Assembly: GCA_039619475.1 (NCBI GenBank) | Contig: CM077116.1 | Coordinates: 30,362,683-30,426,682, forward strand | Source: Icerya purchasi | Lineage: Eukaryota > Arthropoda > Insecta > Hemiptera > Monophlebidae | Reading direction: 5' to 3' | DNA length: 64,000 bases | Shown here: positions 10,177-22,430 of the stretch, piece by piece | How the letters are laid out: the number at the start of each line of letters is the position of its first letter | Position numbering within the stretch: position 1 is the stretch's first letter | Notes under the pieces: model-generated | Told to the model about the DNA's origin: nothing | Database searches by the model: none | What the model saw: the letters and a program-made list of their open reading frames with translations, nothing else | Made by a program: the position numbers and the translations under genes

Positions 10177-10770
10177 GTGATAAATGAACGGCCTGAGTTA
10201 AAATCTCCGGACGAGATAAATAAAGTTTTAAACGAAGCGTACATTTCTCGCGTGGGTCGACATTCCGCTTTTTTCCGTACATACGCCAAGATTCGCAATC
10301 GGTATTACTGGAACAACATGAAAAGCGATATTCGTAAATTCATAAGTCACTCGTGCCAGATCAATAAAACCAATTTTAAACCAGTTAAGAACGCCATGGA
10401 AATCATCACTTCCTTTTTCAACGTCTAGCCGTAGATGTAGTAGTAGACCCTCTCCCCATAACGGAAAAAGGGAATAAAGTTATCTTCACGAATTTGACGA
10501 AGTATTCTTACGCTATACTTATTCCAAACCGTGAGGCCACCACGCTATCAGAAGAGCTAGTTAAGTTCTTCAGTCTCTCTCTTCGGTATCCCTTAGTCTC
10601 TACTTTCAAATCGTAGCACCGAGTCTGAAATAATCACCGAATTATGCAAGTTGTTTAAGATCCGATACGTATTTTCGACGCCCTACCATCCGCAAACGAA
10701 TAGTATAGCCTGGACAGAAGTCATCTGACACTGAAGGACTGTTTAAAACACTTCGTGAACGATACCCGGA
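10177..10770 (+). pseudogene. Integrase remnant of pol
   Basis: The first part is the zinc-binding HHCC-type module (GRHSAFFRTYAKIRNRYYW followed by HSCQ), open to 10428. After a stop, the catalytic core can be followed in other frames: AVDVVVDPLP near 10429, and near 10640 a TELCKLFKIRYV segment leading to STPYHPQTNS. The latter is the H-P-Q-T-N signature of Gypsy integrases. Several stops and frame changes break it. The enzyme would have inserted cDNA into host DNA. Confidence 0.75.
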
Positions 10771-10829
10771 ACAATTATGAAATACCAGATGCAAGTCACC
10801 AGGAAAACTATTGAAATATTTAATGAGTC

Positions 10830-12090
10830 TACGGCTAGTTTAAATTTTCGCGAGCATCTGTTGTCCACCAGCTTGGACTCGCTCAACAAGATAGTTTACA
10901 ACATTTAAGTAACAAAGCGCGTTATACGCAAATTCCGTCAATTTAATACGTAAACCTAATGTTACGAGTGAAGCGATGAGTTGACCTCCGAATCTGAATT
11001 CATTATTAATTCGATCAAAAGTATCGTTCTCCATCCTAAGGTTATTAGTCCTGCGGATCTATTAATCGAGCTACGTCGGGCTAACTTGCCGAAAGATAGA
11101 CAGTTTTCAACACGCAACTTATATTCAAGTATTACGAAATCTATACAGTAGATGTACTCTTTCATAATTATATCTACTTATTTATAGAATTTAATTACCT
11201 TCGGTGAATGTCGTGTAGACTTTTCTTCGTTTCACGTTATTCCTTATCCCACTCCTGCGAATTCCTCTTCGTCCTTGTTTCGCTATATCCGACCGATATA
11301 TAAAAAAAAAACCTGCTAATGAACCGTCTCTTACCACGGAATACCTCGTATATAAGGATCTCGGTAGTTGCGTCATCATAACCTTCGGAAATTGCGATGT
11401 AATGCGCCTATGCAAGAGCCAGAATATCCTGAGGATCGTCAAGGAGCAGCTCCCCCGCGAAACCGTATTGTGTCTGTCCCGATCGGCAAAGGTTCCCGAC
11501 GATTGCGAAATCACCGCCGCCCCGTTCAGAGACAATACGTTCAAGAAGCTTACCGACAGCCGTTGGCTCTTCGTCGTACCGAATCCCACAGTGCTCACTG
11601 TCTACTGCGACTCCAGACCGGGCATAGAAGAATATCGACTCCCTGGGGCTCTGAAATTATATCGCTCGACGATGACTGTCGTCACTCGTCCGAGCCGTCA
11701 ATTCCTCTAAATGGACGATCAAACATGAATGCTCTAGCTATAATCACGTAGTACCGATGGTAGACCTCGCCGACACCGCTAAATGCTACCAGGAGCCCCA
11801 GGATCAAACCTAGCACCATCAATCTTGGAGAACCCACTTTCGATAACTTCGACACCGTCGACGTTCGCTATTGATGCACCGAATGCTAACTCTTCGGAAG
11901 TCAGTCAACCCAGCATATCCAGCCTCGTCCAGGTTTTCATTGTAGCAATCTCCACCGCCGTGATCTTATCATTTCTGTATGCAGTGCACAAGATCTACTG
12001 CCGGCGATACCACCAAAAATTGATCAGGAAATCTCCAAATCAGCAGAGACTGCTCCATCATGCACGATCGTGCCGCCGGCCAGCGTAATC
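10830..12090 (+). pseudogene. env-like remnant of the errantivirus
   Basis: This lies after integrase and before the 3' LTR, the env position of errantiviruses. Recognisable parts are a heptad-like LLSTSLDSLNKIVYN stretch near 10856; a cysteine-bearing part in the 11402-11710 frame with the PTVLTVYC pattern typical of insect-retrovirus/baculovirus F-like glycoproteins; and, in the 11783-12088 frame, a hydrophobic membrane segment (VQVFIVAISTAVILSFLYAV) followed by a basic tail. Stops and frame changes between these parts show it is non-functional. The protein would have been an envelope fusion glycoprotein. Confidence 0.6.
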
Positions 12091-12223
12091 ATCACCAGTA
12101 GATAAATAAATAAAAAAAAAAAAAGAAAAGAAAATCTCGTATTTTTACTTTTATATTAATATTCGTAACCGCATTTTTACTTTTATTCGTCCTCCTTTCC
12201 CTTCCATTATTTTTCCTTTTTTT

Positions 12224-12233
12224 GGAAAGAAAG
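12224..12233 (+). other. Polypurine tract
   Basis: GGAAAGAAAG ends exactly one base before the TG of the 3' LTR, the position where plus-strand DNA synthesis starts in LTR elements. Confidence 0.65.
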
Positions 12234-12471
12234 TGTTGTGTTCTGAAATTCCATTTTATGTCGAAGTGTTAAACATTTCGCCCAACGGTATATACGCGCT
12301 TCCGTAAGAGATTTCTCGCTGTCACCGCGTAATCGCTGCGGTGCAGAACTCCAAAATCCTGTTGATACGTCACAATATCGACATAGTCGATTATTAATTC
12401 TCCAAAACGTTATATACGCGCTTCAATAAGCATAATAATACGCTGACGTCGTAGTATATTTTTTAAGCCTC

Positions 12472-12518
<47 letters not shown>

Positions 12519-12768
12519 GTGCTTTCGTCGCGAGCGGAGCAATATTAAAAGTAGGTCGTTGCTCTAGAGACCGCTGATTATATATGTATATCCCGCATTT
12601 TGATGCGCGGGTTGATTTTTCGCTGGTTCTGACACCAAAGTACAACCCTACGTTTATAAAAACTCGATCGCCTTATATTTCGTAAATAAACACGACATGG
12701 TCTCGATTCGTTTTTTCGTTTATTTCCGTTAGTCGATCAGTATTTCCGCCGCATACGGGAACACAACA
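12234..12768 (+). repeat. 3' LTR of the errantivirus, with a 43-T tract
   Basis: Aligns with 7871-8309. It is about 96 bp longer, mainly because of a 43-base T tract (12475-12517) where the 5' LTR has ten T, plus small inserted duplications of the ATATACGCGCTTC motif near 12286 and 12412. It is followed by the TATT target duplication. Confidence 0.86.
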
Positions 12769-12772
12769 TATT

Positions 12773-13415
12773 GTAGTTGGATTTTTTCGTACATACCCGT
12801 AATGCTATTCCATATGTCCAGAGATAGGCTTAATAATTTGCCGGTAGAGGAGGCGTTTACAGTAGACAATCAATAGCAAAATTCTTACCAGTATGCCAAT
12901 ATAATTGAGATGCGCTTTTTTTTAATCTGTTTCCTCTTCATTTTCACGTGGATATTCCGTGAAAGCCGGGAGTCTAAGTACATGGCGAGATATTTGGCAG
13001 AATTATTCTGTGGAATTGACCGACTATTTAAATAAATTCTACTTGAAGGATCTGCACGCCTCGACGTAAACAGCACGTGATTTTGCTTAACTTAATACGC
13101 CAGCGTTGCGCCCATGCAGCGACACGATTTAAGGCGCGCTGTAAACTATCATTTGCGTTCGATTGGCTATTACTTACAGCCAGGATAGCCGTATCATCCG
13201 CAAACGTGGCTATGGTTGCACGGTCATCGATGGCCATATCACATGTACACAGCAATGGCCCCAGCACGTTTCCTTGCGGGACGACACTTGCTTGTATCGA
13301 GTAGAATGATGATTTTGCTTCTCCTTGCGTTACTCGGAACTGTCTGTTCGTGCTGTGTAATAGGTTGCTAATTTTTGCAATAAGGCTCTCGCGCCAATGG
13401 CAACATAGGTAACTG
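12773..13415 (-). pseudogene. Jockey-type LINE, reverse transcriptase part (interrupted)
   Basis: On the minus strand the RT signature runs from about 13415. It contains SVVPQGNVLGPLL, then FADDTAILAVS (the catalytic Y/F-A-D-D box, 13199-13167), and after a frameshift a segment with KYLAMYLDSRLS. The sequence continues toward the LINE 3' end but is cut at 12773 by the errantivirus and resumes at 7866. The same frameshift just after KLSK occurs in the copy at 16.75 kb. There are also several stops, so it is dead. Confidence 0.85.
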
Positions 13416-16400
13416 AGCGGTACTTTTTTTCGTCAAAAGTTTTCTCTACAATTTGTACCGTGAAACTGATCGATAGTTGCCTGTTGGTTCTGAAGCCAAA
13501 CTACAATCAACTGATACGAGTATATACCCTTTACAACGCGGGATTGTACATAGGTTATTTGCCGTTCCGTACTGTTCAATTGAATTTTCGTGCATCCGAG
13601 ATTGTGTTCGAATATCATCGAAAATTAATTTCGAATTCGAAATTTGTCGAGAGATAGCGTACGAGTATCGATAGTTATTTTATTTGGTTCGTTATTGATG
13701 CATGATTTTTTGAGTCTTACGAGGTAGAAATATTTTGCGCTGTTCGCTGTTTTAATAATCGATACTCGATCTAAATGAACACTAATTCTGTCGTTACATT
13801 TCCAAACTAAATTATCCGTTACTGTTTTCTTAGTTGAAAAGATGAAGCAAAGTGGACCTGTAACTTGTTCATCGTAATTTTAATAATTTGTCGTCTCGAA
13901 TTAATTGGTTTGTACGTGTTTACACAAACATTGTAAAATCATAGAGAAAACCTAGATTCAATTTTGAATTTCGTAAAATAACGCTTAATTATTATTCATG
14001 TCCGAATGGGAAGAACATAATGGAATTCACGAGTGAACGTTCGTGGTTGTTTGCGGAAGTTTAGTCGGTGTAATGTTTTTGATCATTTCGAATCGTTGGT
14101 ATCAAAATCGTTGGGTGATGTCGAAAGCTTTTGAGTAGTCGTAGAAGACATCTAATAGATGACACATTGGTAGCAAAACAATCGTGATTTTCCAGGAATA
14201 ACAGTTGGTGTTGAATTGTACTTTCATTGGTCTGTGAGCTGCAAAATATTACGGCTTTATGTTCTTTTCCGTGTAAAATTTTGGATTTCTGTTTTGACTA
14301 CTCGACGATGAATCTCTTTAAAAAAAACGCAGCGAATGCGCATCGATTAAGAATGCGGTTTCGTTATTATAAATGATCTTCGGTTGTGATTATGTGCACT
14401 TTGGTCCGCGAAGATATTAATTGAGGAGAAAATAATGCGATTGTAGTATTGACATCGAAATGTTCAGTTTGTTGTGACTTTTGCGAACAAACAGTGTTCG
14501 GTATTGTTGCCAATTTTTTTAATAGTTTAGTTTTTTTCTTGAACGAGACATGAACAGCTAGTTGAAGATAATGGGTGCATGGTTCCTGTCTGCCAGATAG
14601 GAATAAGCATAGACGAAATAGAACTGCATAATTGGGTTGAACGTGTAGTACTAGATCTAAATTCGACGGTATAGGGCGCGAAAGTCATAATGGGCTTCGG
14701 AGCATGTATAGTATTTAATACGAACAACAAGTTGTAAGAGCGCAGTAATTGTTGCAATATTTTCCATGTTTATTATGATGTGAGCTGCTCTGCGATGGAC
14801 TGTGAACGACTTGCTTTCTGTCGCCTTTTATTAAGTGCATATTAGCGAATTTTATTATTTCGCTGTTGTTTTTCTTTGTTAAGCGATTATGTGCTCAATT
14901 TTCCATATTGCGCTTTTGAATTCGGCCACAGACTTATTCTCCCTGCATTGCGTCTGCATCTGATAGTCCCGTTTTTTAAAAAATTCGTGTTCAGTTTTCT
15001 TATTTGTTTATGTTTTCTTTGTTCTCATAATTTCTCAGAATCTTTTTTTTCTTTTTTTTTTTTTTTACTTCTTCTTTATCCTTCGATTTTCAGTTTTTTA
15101 TGTTATTTTTCTTATTCGTTTTTGTCTCATTGCTTGAGTCTACCTTTTTATTTCAAAATAAAAGTCCGTTTCATCTTTAATTTTTATATTTTATTCATTT
15201 TCTTTTTCGATCACGATTGTATTTTTTTGTTTGTGAGTGGAAAAGTCGCCGATAGACTTTTGTTCTCCGTAGTTAATATAGAGAAACTCCGAGCTATCGG
15301 TACATTTCCGTTTCATTAGAAATTCCCCTACAATCTTCCAGATGTTTCCAGTTATCATTCGTCGTCTGATTTGCTGTGTGTCAATAACTCTGTCCGTAGA
15401 CCTCTCATCATAAAGATCGGCATTATTTGGATAATTACGTGGCCAACAATATCGATGAATTTAACCATTCGGTAACTACCGCGCCGAATTAAACCGAAAA
15501 ATCACGCGTCGTAGGAATCTATAGCGGAAATACGGCGATTTATGGCAAAGAGCTTTCTTTTCTTCGCTTCTTTCTCTTTGTCATGCGACCACGATTCCAG
15601 GTTAATCGATGCGGAAATTACGGAAGTCTGTGAATAGGGTAGGTCGAAGATTCGAGTAATTCCAGCGGGTTTAGAATTTTATTGCTTACCAGTACGGTCG
15701 TAACCTCGGAGATCAATCAAAGCATAAACTATCGGGGAAGTTTAATCGATTATTTGTCCTATCGAAACTGCTGTTGACCGACGACTCGAATTTAATCATC
15801 TCGACGAGTTTAAAATTTTTGCAACTTTTATTATAGAATTTTGGATCGTCTTAAGATCGTTACAATTTATGAACTCTTAATTCCTTTTTCTTTTTCGTTG
15901 TTTTCTTTAATGTTTAAAAAATTTAGGGATCGGCAAAAAATATATTTTCCTATTATTTAAACGGAAACTGTGTCTCCGTTTTTTCTTTTTTTCTTTTTTC
16001 ATATTTTGTGCAAATTACCAGCGAGACACAAAAAGTAAGAGTAGCTGTAGAAAAGTATAACGTAATTGGTGGGGTTCGTTGACCGTAATTAACTTATTAA
16101 TCAATCTCTCGACTAAAGCTGTGTTAGAGGAAACGATAAAATATTCGGTTTTGTTACATTTTTTTTCTTTCGTAAATTTTATTTAAAAAAAATTTTACCT
16201 CTTAGTTTTGTAGGAATCTGGAAATCTGTTCGGGGACCGATTATTCTAATGCGAATCAGGGTGAAACGACGACCGTTCGTAAAATATTTAACTTTTGTTC
16301 GCGCAGGTTGCGTAATACTATTCTAAGAGAAACAAACAAAATCCGATAATGTGACGTCCAAATTCGCTTCATAAATCATTTTGCTTTCTAAAGAGGCGGT

Positions 16401-16714
16401 TGAAGTTATCTAATAATCCGGAAAATAAATCACTACGTCTGCTTTTAATTTTAGCGGTAATGGAATGCGTAAACAGACGACAACTCTTTTACCGATAAAT
16501 GATACATCAAAAAATGCGCGCCGCTATTAGAAAATTAAACATCATCGATCATTTATACGAAATTGGCCCAGAAATGCATAACGACTTTTGAAAATAAAAT
16601 CTATGCACGGCTGAAATGGTAGAGAAGGTGGCAAACAGCGCCGCTGTTAACTGGTTGTGATAGTGCAATCCCATTTTATTGCACTATTAATTGATTACCA
16701 TGTTTAATAATAAT
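13416..16714. other. Long stretch with no supported gene
   Basis: About 3.3 kb of AT-rich DNA with T-rich tracts (for example 15046-15066). Frames present are short, low-complexity or mutually antisense. No exon with good splice borders and no transposon termini were recognised. Confidence 0.45.
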
Positions 16715-17490
16715 TTTACGCGATACTGGCAGGTGTCGTCCCGTACGGAAGCGTGCTGGGGCCTTTGCTGTGTACATGTGATATGGCCACCGATGACCGT
16801 GCAACCATAGCCACGTTTGCGGATGATACGGCTATCCTGGCTGTAAGTGATAGCCAATCGAACGCAAATGATAGTTTACAGTGCGCCTTAAATCGCGTCG
16901 CTGCATGGGCGCAACGCTGGCGTATTAAGTTAAGCAAAATCACGTGCTGTTTACGTCGAGGCGTGCAGATCCTTCAAGTAGAATTTATTTAAATAGTCGG
17001 CCAATTCCACAGAATGATTCTGCCAAATATCTCGCCATGTACTTGGACTCCCGGCTTTCATGGAATACCCACGTGAAAATGAAGAGGAAACAGATTAAAA
17101 AAAAGCGCATCTCAATTATATTGGCATACTGGTAAGAATTTTGCTATTGATTGTCTACTGTAAACGCCTCCTCTACCGGCAAATTATTAAGCCTATCTCT
17201 GGACATGCGGAATAGCATTATGGGAATTTACGAAATTACAATAGAAGCTCAGCAGAGTATGATCCTTCGAGCAATCGTTAATGCGTATCATTACTCTCGC
17301 AATGACGATATTCATCGAGATCTTGGAGTCAAATCAGTCAGCGAAGTAATTAAAGATTTCGCGATTGTTCATGAGAAGTGACTTGATCAGCACAGCAATC
17401 CGTTAATTTATTTTACATTATTTTATAATTATAATTAGCAATTATTTAACTTACTAGTTAAGATTGTCCTTAAAAAAAATAATAATAATA
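16715..17490 (+). pseudogene. Jockey-type LINE, 5'-truncated copy
   Basis: Begins within the reverse transcriptase (VVPYGSVLGPLL, FADDTAILAVS at 16821-16853). It runs through the thumb region (KYLAMYLDSRLSWNTHV) and the C-terminal DDIHRDLGVKSVSEVI to a 3' UTR and an A-rich/(AAT)n tail at about 17475-17495. It is very similar to the copy split by the errantivirus (12773-13415 plus 7496-7866). Both share the same one-base-type frameshift near 16940 and the same stop after ILAYW. Truncation at the 5' end is typical of LINE insertion. Confidence 0.85.
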
Positions 17491-17494
17491 ATGG

Positions 17495-18400
17495 AAAAAA
17501 AAAAATTCGACAATTATTTGCACGGTTTGATAACTGTTTTCGCAATAAAACATTGTGAGATAAGAATCTGATGTATGTAATGAGCTGACTGTATTTTTTT
17601 TTTGGTATGTTAACGATTTATGCGGCAGGATATTAGAGAAGTACATCGAAATAGAGGCATTTTCTTGCACGAGAAAACCTTCAGTTCCAATCAGTTCGTA
17701 GATGTAGAGAAGGCGGAAAAAAGTTCGCATCCCTGCAGCAACAAGATCATCTGCGAGAGATTGATAATAGAAAACGGTTGAATGTAAGATTCAGCACATT
17801 AGGAGGAAATAGAAAATATAATTGCGTCAAGTATCCAACGAAGACATGAATTCTGCCCGTTAATTTGCGCGAATGTTAGTTATATTTCCATATAAGAATA
17901 AACCGTAGTTCAAACGAGATATTGTGAATGCGATATGTGATGTTCGTAAGGTAACCGAATCCGACTCAGGTGTGGCCTTATGCTGTTCGTTATTTTGAAG
18001 CACGTCTGCTAGATGCGCGACTTCCAGGTAACTTTACGGTGAAGCACTGTAGAAGGAACTTTTTGCTCAATCGATATTCCGTTACGATAGTAAAATGTAT
18101 ACGTTATCAGGATTCCTTTTGTAAGTAAAAACCGCTGCCGAGCTTTTATTGAAGGATACGGAGAGATAAGATGAAACGATGTTGTTTAGTACGAGATTGC
18201 AGTCAGTCGGTAAATTATTTGTTGTCAAGTTAGCGTCAGAATTAGAGCTACAGATTACGAAATCGTTCGTATATAAGATGAACTTGTTGGTTCTGCAACC
18301 GCTGAAAAGGGTAAGCCAATAAATGTTAAATACGACGGGCAAGATGGCCATCCAAGCTGGAAAGCCGGGAAAAGCCACGGGAATTTTGTTGTAAAATTAT
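17495..18400 (-). pseudogene. Decayed LINE reverse transcriptase fragment
   Basis: The minus-strand frame 18378-18082 holds FNIYWLTLFS and then FILYTNDFVICSS, where TND stands in place of the catalytic ADD of YADD. Downstream a disrupted frame has a KVTWKSRI segment like the usual L-W-x-x-H-I motif of LINE thumbs. Stops interrupt it repeatedly. It abuts the tail of the + strand jockey copy. Clade uncertain (jockey or R1-like). Confidence 0.55.
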
Positions 18401-19574
18401 TAAAAAAGTAAAAAGGCCCAAAACTGATATTTTTAATAAAAAAAAAAAAAAGATTTCACCTTGGTAGATTTATTTATATATTTATTTTTTTTTTATTATG
18501 CAGAATTTTTAAAAAATATTCTTAATTTTAAAGAAAACACATGCTTTCATACCATTTTTAGGATCGGCTTTTTCAAAATTTAGAAAAATTATATTTAGTG
18601 CTGATACGCAATGTTCATTAAAATAAACGTTGGAAAATCCTTAGGAGATATACTTTACTTTACTTTACTTAATACTGCCAGATAAAAATTGGCCGAAACA
18701 TTTTTATTAGAATACAGGGGAAAAATATGAACACTCAAAATTTTAAAGTGAAGGGGAACTGGAGCCACTTAATATTTAATATTATTGTTAAATTTAAAAT
18801 ATTTCTATTTTCTAATGACTTTACTCGTGTATTAATGCCCGTTTAAATTTGCACTCGGAAATTAATAAAAACATTTTTTGTTTTATCTAGAATTATATTT
18901 ATGTAAAGATTCTTTCTCTATCTAAGAAGCATGTTTATCACCGTCCAAAAAAATAAAAATAAATGATCTTTACGTTTTACAGCAAAATATAAAGTAGTTG
19001 AGTAATTCAAATTTGAGTATAAATAACATTCCCGGTAGCAAATATTAAAAATACGGTTTCCTGTCTCTTGTCAATCCAATCGAATGCCATTTCTGAAGGT
19101 CCCAAAGCTTTATCTTTGTAATTATTTGTTTCCGACTATCCCTTTGTTATATCATTCATTTATCCGATAAATGGTCCACTTAACTCCCCGCTAGATTTGC
19201 CCGTGGCTTACACGTGTGTATTAATATCTGTTTAAATCTTATTTTTTCTCATTTTTCATACAAGTGATTGCATGTTCCCAAAAGCTTTATTTCCTGAATT
19301 TTTCCCTATTTTTTAGGAAATATTACTAATATAATAATTAAAACGAACTTTAAGTACCGTTTACAAACGGTAACGGTAACGCTCGAAACACGCCGTATAA
19401 GTAACGTTAAGATACGTACTATTTCCATCAGTGATGAGCTTGTAAATATGGTACTATTGTGATTTCAAATTAGTTTTTTTTTATTCGAATTTCCATTTTC
19501 ATGATAATTAAAATAGATATTTTAATGTTTTATAAATAATTCAGTTTTTTCCAAATTATATTTCCATGGTGTAA
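18401..19574. other. Non-coding stretch
   Basis: AT-rich DNA containing a short (ACTTT)n-type run near 18655. No exon, RNA gene or transposon end recognised. Confidence 0.45.
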
Positions 19575-19983
19575 ATTAATCACGATATGACCACATCAAC
19601 CCACTGTGCTGGGTGTAGGCACTAAGTTGGCCTAATCTCCCGTGCTGCTGGCCAGGCAAATTAGGAGATGCACTTAATACCTGCTGCTAAATTTACATGT
19701 TAATATGCGACGCTAATGAAGATGATAGTGTAGACGCGAGACTACACTCGAAAATCGCTTGCTATTACAATGCAGTTCCGTGTGTGTTTGCCTAAGATAC
19801 ATACATCAAACGCGTATATGGTGTGGTATATTTAGTGGTTCGCCATTGCCTTCCACCATGTAATTCTATTAGCGGTTATTTAATTTTAATTTCTCGTAAT
19901 AACGTTTGTCGTCGCCATAGATTGAATCCAAGGCCTGCGCAACGGAAGCCAAGCGCTCTAGCAACTGAGCCATCGCGACAACT
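19575..19983 (-). mobile_element. tRNA-derived SINE (family 1)
   Basis: On the minus strand the head (19983-19917) resembles a tRNA gene with an A box TGGCTCAGTTG, followed by GCTAGAGCGC. A degenerate B box (TTGGATTCAATCT) comes at the distance usual for RNA polymerase III promoters. The body contains GGTGGAAGGCAATGGCGAAC, a conserved-looking block, and extends leftward to about 19575. It is not a true tRNA gene: no acceptor stem closes and the B box is imperfect. Left boundary approximate. Confidence 0.6.
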
Positions 19984-20274
19984 TATAATACTTGTACGTT
20001 AATCTCGTTTATTACGATGCTGCTGAACGCTCGAAAAAGGTAACGGTAATCACTCGAAAATTTTCACTTCCTAAGGGAAAAACGCCGTATATAATATGTT
20101 TTCACATCAAAAATCATTCGAAGGGAAAAATGGAAAAATGAATGCCCCTTTTCAATGTACTTCACACTCAAGAATAAACTACGAAGTTGTGTTTTATTCA
20201 TATAAAATATGCTGCGGCGTTCGAATATTACACCAAAATAGTAACAAAAAAATTCCACTCTTCTTTTTGTACAA

Positions 20275-20570
20275 TTCTGGTAATCAGGAAATTGGGAGGA
20301 TTTGGACCGGGAATTTAAAAACTATATTTGAGTGGTCACCATGGTGGAGCTTAGCACTGAATCTTGAAATTGACCTTTGTAGATCACTTTCGAAGGCAAG
20401 TTCCCTAACCCCCGTGTTGTGCGAAAACGGATCGTTCTGTTTATGAATCGTTTACAGGGGCAAGTAATGAGGAAGTTCATGGTGTGTGCCCGGATGAACT
20501 GAATCGAATGCTGCGTCCGTGTCGAGGAATGCTACAGTCGAGGTGACCTTTTTCCCTGTAAATGCAACGT
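20275..20570 (-). pseudogene. LINE reverse transcriptase fragment
   Basis: In the minus strand, FLDTDAAFDSV (20530-20497) matches the first catalytic motif of jockey-like RTs (F-L-D-x-x-x-A-F-D). Further on, in shifted frames, INRTIRFRT resembles the usual F-L-x-N-R-T segment. Frames are broken. Upstream minus-strand pieces to about 21.5 kb may belong to the same element, but no motif proves it. Confidence 0.5.
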
Positions 20571-22430
20571 ATGAAACTAACTAGTAGGTAAAATTCCATT
20601 CTTTCTCATTTGCCGTATCGGTCCGTTTTTCATCATTGGTTTGAGCACTTTCCTTTTTTTTTTTTTTTTTTTTATTATATACCAGATGTCGAGAAGATTG
20701 CACGAAAAACCATTCGGTTATTAATGTACGAGTTTTTAGTAGGAATTCCTTTGAAGTCGTTCTGACTGCACGAAGACACAAACAGTTGATTAAATGATCT
20801 AACGAGTGTTTCATATTTGGACTCGAATCCGTTTTACTGGTATTTTGAAGTTTCCTGTCGGTCGAAATGGAGCTGTTAGTACACGTTTCGCGGGGCCGAA
20901 ATTATCATCGATGAACGATAGCTTTACCTCTTATTGGAAAGTAAGATTGAGTCGCTGTGTCCTTCATTCAAATCCATGTTGATAGAAGACCCCTATGAGA
21001 AGGACTGCTCGCGCGGAAAACATTCTGGCCATAATCTGAATAACACGGTGCATTGTGATGGAATAGTAAAGTCTTTATAGTGGTTCCGTTTGGTCTGTTT
21101 GAACGGATGTCTCGTCTCCGTGTTGATATTTATTAATTTCGGCTAGTTGAGTTTGGAAAGATCGATAAGATCTACAAGCTGTGTTGCGACGATAGATGAA
21201 GCAGTGAAAAACACCGCAACCTTTTTATAACGTTTTATATCGCCTACCGTAACCGGTGAAATTATTTGTTGGTAGACGTAGCGTACGCCCTTATATAGAG
21301 TTCACTAGTTGATTGTATAGTTCGGTTTAGTATAAAAGGTGTTAATGGCCTGCCTCTTCGGTAGGGAAGAAAAAAGATCCCAATTTGTATGTCGCTGTGA
21401 ATGACGCTGCTGTTAGTCAGCGATGTCTGTAACACCGATCGGTTTAAAAGGCAAAAAAAAGTCTGGAGGAAGCGAGGATATAATATTAGGTTTGCGAGAG
21501 GGTTTGGCGACGGTGGTATATGCATACCGTCATTTAAGCGGATCCTGGAATATTCATTAAATTTCTCTAACCTGTTCTGTTAAGAAATCCGCATCACCTA
21601 TATTCGGGGATACCTTCATCAGCGGCCTACTGCAGCTCACAAAAAAGGTGTGTGCAATGCAGTGTAAAAAGTTAATAAAAGCTGGTGAGCGGGCGGTAAT
21701 AAATTGACAAATTTTGCGGATAAGTCGAACGTTTTTTTGATATACGGTATTTTATTAATTTTGTTCGGGCTGGGTAAAAATATCACGATCTGAGGACCCC
21801 GCATCTGATGTAGTTCTTAACAATGTCTTGTGTATCGGTGTCTTGACGAAAACAGCGAAATACTTGGGTAGACCGAGAACGGTTTGGTAGCAGCTTCCAG
21901 CAAAAAGTTTTCAGAATTACCGTATTACGTCCACATCAAAAATGGTCAAGAAGCTTTTCTGAGGATCTTGAAAGGCTTTTAGCATTTTGTAAGTTTTTTC
22001 AATTTTTGGCTATCTGCAACCGACAGAGTTGGTATAATTTAACAATTCCGGATTTAAATATTTTACAGTGGAATACCGGAAGCATTTCGAGAAACGAAAA
22101 TCTCATTAAAAGTTGATCAAAAATTATTTCAGATTTTATATCGTTGCGAAATTATATGAATACATTTCGTATGCGCGAGTGTGTGTACACAATATGTCGA
22201 CAGTAGTAGTGACAAATACGAGTATAATGGCACGTGTGTACAAAGTTGCGTTTTTTGTTTTCTTTCTTTTTTATTTTCCCATTTGTGTTTTAATTCTCGT
22301 TTATGTGAAAAAACTCGTAATGTGAAGCTGCGCTAAGAAGGAAGAAAGGAAACGAAAATATTGTTTTTGCGGCCTGTCTTCTGAAATGCTGACAAATTTC
22401 GCACCACTAAAATACTTGTAACTTTTTTAG
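20571..22430. other. Stretch upstream of the first visible exon
   Basis: Contains minus-strand frames (20814-20581 and 21525-21262) without sure homology, and a T20 tract near 20652-20673. It ends in the splice acceptor ACTTTTTTAG at 22421-22430. No PDZ-coding exon was recognised. Confidence 0.45.

Larger units (their letters stand above)
7871..12768 (+). mobile_element. Defective errantivirus (Gypsy-type LTR element with env)
   Basis: Two long terminal repeats (7871-8309 and 12234-12768), both starting TGTTG and ending CACAACA, enclose remnants of gag, protease, integrase and env in Gypsy/errantivirus order. The 4-bp target duplication TATT is at 7867-7870 and 12769-12772. A primer-binding site complementary to tRNA-Ser follows the left LTR and a polypurine tract precedes the right one. 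The total of 4.9 kb is short for the family (usually about 7 kb); no reverse transcriptase or RNase H domain is found between protease and integrase, so that part is deleted. All frames carry stops or frameshifts and the LTRs differ at many positions, so the copy is old and inactive. It inserted into a jockey LINE. Confidence 0.88.

Noticed and set aside
14876..15319. 147-codon + frame rich in F, S and L
   Set aside because: Translation of T-rich low-complexity DNA; no domain, no splice or promoter support.
19917..19983. Possible tRNA gene on the minus strand
   Set aside because: The B box is imperfect and there is no closing acceptor stem; it is the head of a SINE.
20581..21525. Minus-strand frames resembling an RNase H domain
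   Set aside because: The similarity is too weak by eye; no catalytic acid pattern could be established, so it was left as unassigned.
1..22430. Search for PDZ-coding exons of RhoGEF2
   Set aside because: No GLGF-type carboxylate loop with splice borders could be recognised; these exons are presumed to lie upstream of the window.
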